A DNA stretch of 37,518 nt, from the NCBI RefSeq assembly GCF_010367455.1, contig NZ_WRPR01000069.1:1-37518 (forward strand), written 5' to 3'. Below the pieces are notes generated by a model. That model made no database searches. It was given only the letters and a program-made list of their open reading frames with translations, and was not told the origin of the DNA. A program made the translations under genes and the position numbers. The stretch comes from Candidatus Laterigemmans baculatus (GTDB lineage Bacteria > Planctomycetota > Planctomycetia > Pirellulales > Pirellulaceae). Below, one piece after another: positions 33,864-37,518 of the stretch; position 1 is the first letter of the stretch, and each line of letters starts with the position of its first letter.

Positions 33864-33868
33864 CCCCC

Positions 33869-35086
33869 TCAGGTCGTGTATTCGCTGTTGAAGCGGACGT
33901 AGTCGACCGTCAGGTCGCTGGTCCAGAAAGTTGCTTCACCCGCTCCGCGGCCGACGATTAGCTCCAAACGGACTTCGCTGGCGCTGCGGATCGCGGCGCT
34001 GGCGGCGGCGGCATCGAAGGCAACCGGTGCCCCGTCGCGGTAGACCTGCGTGCCCTGGATCGCGAGTGCCATCGCCGCGGGCTCGATCGGTTCTCCGGCG
34101 TAGCCCGCGGCCGAAACGATGCGGCCCCAGTTGGGATCGCCGCCGGTGATTGCCGTTTTGACGAGCGCACTTTCGGCGATGGTTTTGGCGATCTTTGCCG
34201 CCGAGGCATCGGTTTGGGCTCCGCGAACGGCGATCTCGATCACGTGCGTTGCTCCCTCGCCGTCGGCGGGAATTTTCTTAGCCAGCTCGATGCACATTTC
34301 GGTGAGCGCTGCGGTGAAAGCGGCGAGCGTGTCTCCGTCGGTTTGGGCCCCCTTGGTTTGGGCCCCCTTGGTTTGGGCCGCGGTGCCTACGCGGTTGCTC
34401 GAGAGCAGCACGAGCGTGTCGTTGGTGCTGGTGTGCCCTTCCACGCTGATCCGATTGAAACTGCGATCGGCAGCGTGCGACAAAGCGGCCTGAGCGTCTT
34501 CGGCGGAGAGCGTCAAGTCGGTTACGACCAAGCCGAGCATCGTGGCCATGTTCGGTCCGATCATCCCAGCTCCTTTGGCCATCCCGGCCAGGGAGATGGT
34601 CTCGCCGCCCGGGAGCGTCGACTGCCGAGCGGCGATCTTCCGACCCTGGTCGGTGGTCAGGATGGCATCGGCGGCCCGCAGAAAAGCGTCGGGGTCGCTG
34701 GCGAGCTCGCCGGAGGCCTGGGCGACGCCAGCGGAGATTCGCTCCATCGGCAGGTGGTGGCCGATCACTCCAGTGCTCATCACCAGCACTTCGCTCGGCT
34801 CACAACCGACCGCCTCGGCGACCCACCGCGTCGTCTGCTCGGCATCCTCCATGCCCCGCTGGCCGGTGCATGCGTTGGCGTTGCCGCTGTTGACCACCAC
34901 CGCCCGAATGGCTCCCGGGGTCCGCGAACGGCTGAGCACCACCGGAGCCGCGACGACCTGGTTCTGGGTATAAACTCCGGCGGCCACCGAGCCGGGGTCG
35001 GCGACGACCAGCGTCAGATCAGGCTTGCCCGATTTCTTGATGCCGCAGGTGACGCCGGCAAAGCGAAAACCACTGGGTAACTGCAT
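33869..35086 (-). CDS. argJ: Glutamate N-acetyltransferase / amino-acid acetyltransferase
   Basis: This 405-residue enzyme of arginine biosynthesis transfers the acetyl group of N-acetylornithine to glutamate (and may also use acetyl-CoA). It is made as a proenzyme that cleaves itself before the nucleophilic threonine in GPNMATMLGLVVTD. Other markers are VVVNSGNANACTG, STGVIGHHLP and NWGRI. ATG 35086 is the family-like start (MQLPSGFRFAGV); the frame is open to 35371 but encodes no homology there. AQTKG is repeated in tandem in a loop of the C-terminal chain. No other arg gene is adjacent. Confidence 0.95.
   Translation of the reverse strand: MQLPSGFRFAGVTCGIKKSGKPDLTLVVADPGSVAAGVYTQNQVVAAPVVLSRSRTPGAIRAVVVNSGNANACTGQRGMEDAEQTTRWVAEAVGCEPSEVLVMSTGVIGHHLPMERISAGVAQASGELASDPDAFLRAADAILTTDQGRKIAARQSTLPGGETISLAGMAKGAGMIGPNMATMLGLVVTDLTLSAEDAQAALSHAADRSFNRISVEGHTSTNDTLVLLSSNRVGTAAQTKGAQTKGAQTDGDTLAAFTAALTEMCIELAKKIPADGEGATHVIEIAVRGAQTDASAAKIAKTIAESALVKTAITGGDPNWGRIVSAAGYAGEPIEPAAMALAIQGTQVYRDGAPVAFDAAAASAAIRSASEVRLELIVGRGAGEATFWTSDLTVDYVRFNSEYTT
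34341..34385 (-). repeat. 15-bp in-frame tandem repeat in argJ
   Basis: The plus-strand unit GTTTGGGCCCCCTTG occurs twice exactly (34341-34355, 34356-34370), and a third partial unit follows. It encodes AQTKG/AQTDG repeats in a surface loop. Confidence 0.88.
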
Positions 35087-35320
35087 GACAAAGGATCCAC
35101 GGGAAGAACAGGAAGTCAGGAAAGCGGCCGGCCGTGGAAAGGCGCGAGTGGCCGATGGCGGTAGGGTTGCAAGAATGTCCCTTTTCGCGCCGCACTTTTC
35201 TAGGCGTCTTGCGAATAGCCCCTTACATGCGAAGGCTGGGAGCCGAACAATACGCACGGCAGCGATCCGTCTCGGTTGCGGTCGCTCGCCGCACCCTCCT
35301 TCCCGCGCCGGCCGTCTCGC
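35087..35320. promoter_or_regulatory. Divergent intergenic region, argJ / ABC transporter
   Basis: These 234 bp separate two divergent genes. Open frames extend into it from both sides without homology. I see no repeat family, arginine box or clear promoter. Confidence 0.3.
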
Positions 35321-36253
35321 ATGCCGCCCGTTGAAACTTTCGGACTGACGAAACGATTCGGCGCTTTTCACGCGCTCCGCGACTGCACGTTGCGGGTCGA
35401 GGCTGGGGAAGTGTTTGGCTTGCTCGGGCCCAACGGAGCGGGCAAGACGACGCTGGTTCGCTTGCTACTCGGATTCATGCGGCCCTCGTCCGGTTGGGCT
35501 CGGGTCGGTGGACTCGACGTGGTCGAGCAGAGTGTCGACGTGCGGCGGCAGGTGGCATACCTGCCGGGCGACGCGCGGCTGCCGGGGCACATGCGGGCTC
35601 GCGGCCTGCTCGCCTTTTTCGCGGGGATGCATCCGGCGGGCAGTTTGGAGCGAAGCTTGAAGGTCGCCGAGCGGATGGAGTTGGATCTCTCGCGGCGGAT
35701 CGCCTTCATGTCGACCGGGATGCGTCAGAAGTTAGCCCTCGCTGCGGTCCTCGGCCCCCGCACGCCGCTGTTGATCTTGGACGAGCCGACCGCGAATCTC
35801 GATCCTACGGTGCGAGGGGAAGTGCTTCAGATGGTCGCCGAAGCTCGCGGCGAGGGACGGACCGTGATCTTCTCCTCGCATGTGCTTTCGGAAATCGAAG
35901 AGGTCTGCGATCGCGTCATGTTGCTCCGCCGCGGACAACTGGTACTGGACCAGCGGCTGAGCGAACTCCGCGACCGCCACCTGATCCGCGGCGTGGCCCG
36001 CGGTCCACTCGCACCCGCAGTCGGCCCCTGGAGTGATTCGGTGTCGATCGAGAGGGGCGAGCAAGGGCGCGTGACGATCGACGTCTCGGGCGACCTGCTC
36101 CCGGCCCTTCGCTGGTTGGTTGAGCAGAACATCGAGCAAGTGCGGATCGAACCGGTGCGGTTGAAGACGATCTATCAGGGCGTCCATGTCGGAACCGCCG
36201 ACCGCTCCACCGAGAGCCGCCCCTCCTCCGATCTCGTCGACGAGGAAGCGTGA
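35321..36253 (+). CDS. ABC transporter ATP-binding protein
   Basis: This 310-residue ATPase is of the ABC-2/CcmA type. Walker A GPNGAGKTT is near 38-46, Walker B LILDEP near 150-157, and the H-loop SSHVLSE. The signature motif is degenerate (MSTGMRQKLAL in place of LSGGQ), a variation common in this group. The ~90-residue C-terminal extension may be regulatory. It pairs with the permease that starts at its stop codon (TGATG overlap). The transported substrate is unknown. ATG 35321 has no strong Shine-Dalgarno. Confidence 0.92.
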   Translation: MPPVETFGLTKRFGAFHALRDCTLRVEAGEVFGLLGPNGAGKTTLVRLLLGFMRPSSGWARVGGLDVVEQSVDVRRQVAYLPGDARLPGHMRARGLLAFFAGMHPAGSLERSLKVAERMELDLSRRIAFMSTGMRQKLALAAVLGPRTPLLILDEPTANLDPTVRGEVLQMVAEARGEGRTVIFSSHVLSEIEEVCDRVMLLRRGQLVLDQRLSELRDRHLIRGVARGPLAPAVGPWSDSVSIERGEQGRVTIDVSGDLLPALRWLVEQNIEQVRIEPVRLKTIYQGVHVGTADRSTESRPSSDLVDEEA

Positions 36254-37218
36254 TGATCGACCGCATGTTGATCCGCAAATATATCAGCCAGTCGGTGATC
36301 CTCTGGGCGGGCTGCGCGATCACGCTGTTTGCATTTTGTTGGATTCGAGTGTGGGTGGTCAGCCTGCTCGACATGGGGCAGTTCCGGACGATCGTCGAAC
36401 AGTTTCGTGAATACGAACGCTTCTCCCCGATCTCGTTCGACCAATTGCTGACCTACGCCGGTCGGGTGGGGATGACTTATGACGAACCGGTCGTGCTGTT
36501 TTGTGCGGTCGTGTGGTGCATCGCCCGCGGATCGGATGTGGTGAGCGGCGAGCTTGGTCGCGGGACGCTCGAGATGGTGCTGGCCCAGCCGATCAGCCGC
36601 ACCCGTCTACTGATGGCGCACGCGCTCGTGTCGATCGTCGGACTCGCACTGTTGGTTCTGCTCGCCTGGCTCGGAATCTGGATCGGAGTCCAGCTGACGA
36701 CCGTCGAGGAAACCGTCCCGCCGCCCACGATTCGCGTTCCGGTATTGAATGTGGTCGTTCCCCTCTCGACCGGCGAACCGGAAACGATTCAGGTCGCAAT
36801 GCGGGACCGAGTCGACGTCAGCGCCTTTGCCGGCAGCTCGCTGAACTTGTTCGCATTCGGCTTCTTTCTGCTCGGCCTGAGCACCTTCATGAGCAGCTGG
36901 GATCGTTATCGCTGGCGGACTGTCGGTGTCGTGATCACGATCTATGTGTTGCAGTTGGTGATGTTTGGCTTGGGGAAAGCGGCCGACCAACTCCAGTGGC
37001 TCACCCATCTCTCCTTCTTCGATCTCTACCGGCCCCAGCAAATCGCTCAAGCAGCGATCCACCAGGGGCATGCCGCGGCTTGGCAATTGACTCCGGTCGA
37101 AGAGGGGACGCTGCTCGGTCCGCTGGCGTTCAGTCTGATTTTGATCGCGATGGGAACGCTCGCGTATGTGCTGGCGATCCGCGTCTTTAAGAAGCGAGAT
37201 CTGCCGGCGCCGTTGTAG
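36253..37218 (+). CDS. ABC-2 family permease
   Basis: This 321-residue membrane protein has about six hydrophobic segments. The first is at about 15-37, with others near residues 75-90, 115-140, 190-210, 215-240 and 285-305. The motif VSGELGRGTLEMVLAQPISR is typical of ABC-2 permeases that work with CcmA/NatA-type ATPases. ATG 36253 overlaps the ATPase stop codon, and GAGGA lies 6 nt upstream, which suggests translational coupling. The substrate is unknown; such pairs export lipids, peptides or ions. Confidence 0.88.
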   Translation: MIDRMLIRKYISQSVILWAGCAITLFAFCWIRVWVVSLLDMGQFRTIVEQFREYERFSPISFDQLLTYAGRVGMTYDEPVVLFCAVVWCIARGSDVVSGELGRGTLEMVLAQPISRTRLLMAHALVSIVGLALLVLLAWLGIWIGVQLTTVEETVPPPTIRVPVLNVVVPLSTGEPETIQVAMRDRVDVSAFAGSSLNLFAFGFFLLGLSTFMSSWDRYRWRTVGVVITIYVLQLVMFGLGKAADQLQWLTHLSFFDLYRPQQIAQAAIHQGHAAAWQLTPVEEGTLLGPLAFSLILIAMGTLAYVLAIRVFKKRDLPAPL

Positions 37219-37223
37219 CAGGG

Positions 37224-37358
37224 CAGGTAGCAGGTAGCAGGTTTCAGGTAGCAGGTAGCGGGGGGGGCCACGGAAGGACACGGAACCGCACGGAAGGGAG
37301 TGGAGGCTTCGGCGATCGTACTCGTACTCAGCGAAGCGGTACTCGTACTCGTACTCGG
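37224..37358. repeat. Composite repeat island: heptamers, ACGGA units, GTACTC array
   Basis: Three tandem repeats follow the permease stop codon. Five CAGGTAG-type heptamers lie at 37224-37258, one of them CAGGTTT. Three 10-bp CACGGAAGG-type units lie at 37268-37297. A GTACTC array at 37318-37358 carries an AGCGAAGCG spacer. The heptamers and GTACTC array also occur together at 19043-19235. Nothing else is recognisable in the 300 bp from 37219 to the window end except the next element. Confidence 0.88.
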
Positions 37359-37388
37359 ATCCGGCCAGCGACCCACGCCGCCCAGTCT

Positions 37389-37518
37389 TAGCTGGACAGC
37401 GCCACTTTCTCACGCTGAATTGCTATAAAGTCAGCAGTGCCCAGCAGTTGGCTATCAAGTCGTTTAACGGCAAGCCGAAGGCGACTGTGTTTTAAAAAGC
37501 AGTCGCCTTCGGCTTGCC
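37389..37518. repeat. Leader-plus-hairpin repeat element, copy 3 (truncated by window)
   Basis: The leader at 37389-37458 matches 5334-5403 at 58 of 70 positions. The hairpin's left arm is 37460-37487, the loop TGTTTTAAAAAG is 37488-37499, and the right arm starts at 37500 and is cut off by the window end after 19 of 28 bases. The loop is the exact reverse complement of copy 2's loop, while the leader has the same orientation as in copy 1. Confidence 0.88.

Noticed and set aside
33869-35371. argJ starting at the upstream ATG 35371.
   Set aside because: The extra 95 residues are unrelated to ArgJ and would overlap the ABC ATPase start region. The family-like start is at 35086.

Overview
The window looks like chromosomal DNA of a high-GC planctomycete, probably of the Pirellulales (Rhodopirellula/Blastopirellula-like). 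This is inferred from gene content, not from a marker gene. It carries a Tat-exported DUF1501 protein, a Tat-exported sugar-isomerase-like TIM barrel, a tetraheme cytochrome c, an oversized multi-PDZ site-2 protease, a membrane-anchored Ser/Thr kinase, many GTG starts, weak Shine-Dalgarno sites and intergenic spaces full of dispersed inverted and tandem repeats. I see no rRNA, tRNA, CRISPR array, prophage or transposase gene.

Layout. 0.2-5.3 kb: a CbbX/SpoVK-type AAA ATPase with a zinc ribbon (-), a fatty acid desaturase (+), a small membrane protein and a YhcC-type radical SAM protein (-), and a small unknown gene (+). 5.5-7.6 kb: ftsH (-). 7.8-14.6 kb: a tight five-gene run on the plus strand with overlapping or nearly touching ends: dxr, rseP-like protease, a class I methyltransferase, larE-like sulfur transferase and a Ser/Thr kinase. 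14.7-17.7 kb: a pseudo-receiver protein, a Gfo/Idh/MocA oxidoreductase and a divergent Nramp-fold transporter (-). 17.9-20.9 kb: alanine dehydrogenase, mtnA and a GxxExxY protein (+). 20.9-26.5 kb: MMPL/RND transporter, tetraheme cytochrome, Tat-exported TIM barrel and a 67-residue membrane peptide (-). 26.7-30.0 kb: class V aminotransferase, coaD and an AarF/UbiB kinase (+). 30.1-37.2 kb: a luciferase-like oxidoreductase (-), a Csp3-like copper storage protein (+), DUF1501 (-), a cupin (+), argJ (-) and an ABC transporter pair (+).

Most genes are housekeeping. They form several short transcription units, not one pathway. Functional links that can be argued are FtsH with the site-2 protease (membrane protein quality control and regulated proteolysis), dxr with rseP (a common bacterial neighbourhood) and the ABC ATPase with its permease.

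The striking part is the DNA between genes. Six of the seven convergent gene ends hold a long inverted repeat, and at least five sequence families are involved. One family has a perfect 28-bp stem with a 12-nt loop. Two of its copies carry a related ~70-nt leader, yet their loops point in opposite directions, as if the hairpin had flipped. A GxxExxY gene sits between 30-bp inverted repeats. The mtnA start codon is preceded directly by six heptamers containing CCTCC instead of a ribosome binding site. Several housekeeping proteins carry in-frame 15- or 21-bp tandem duplications. This repeat ecology is the best candidate for something undescribed.
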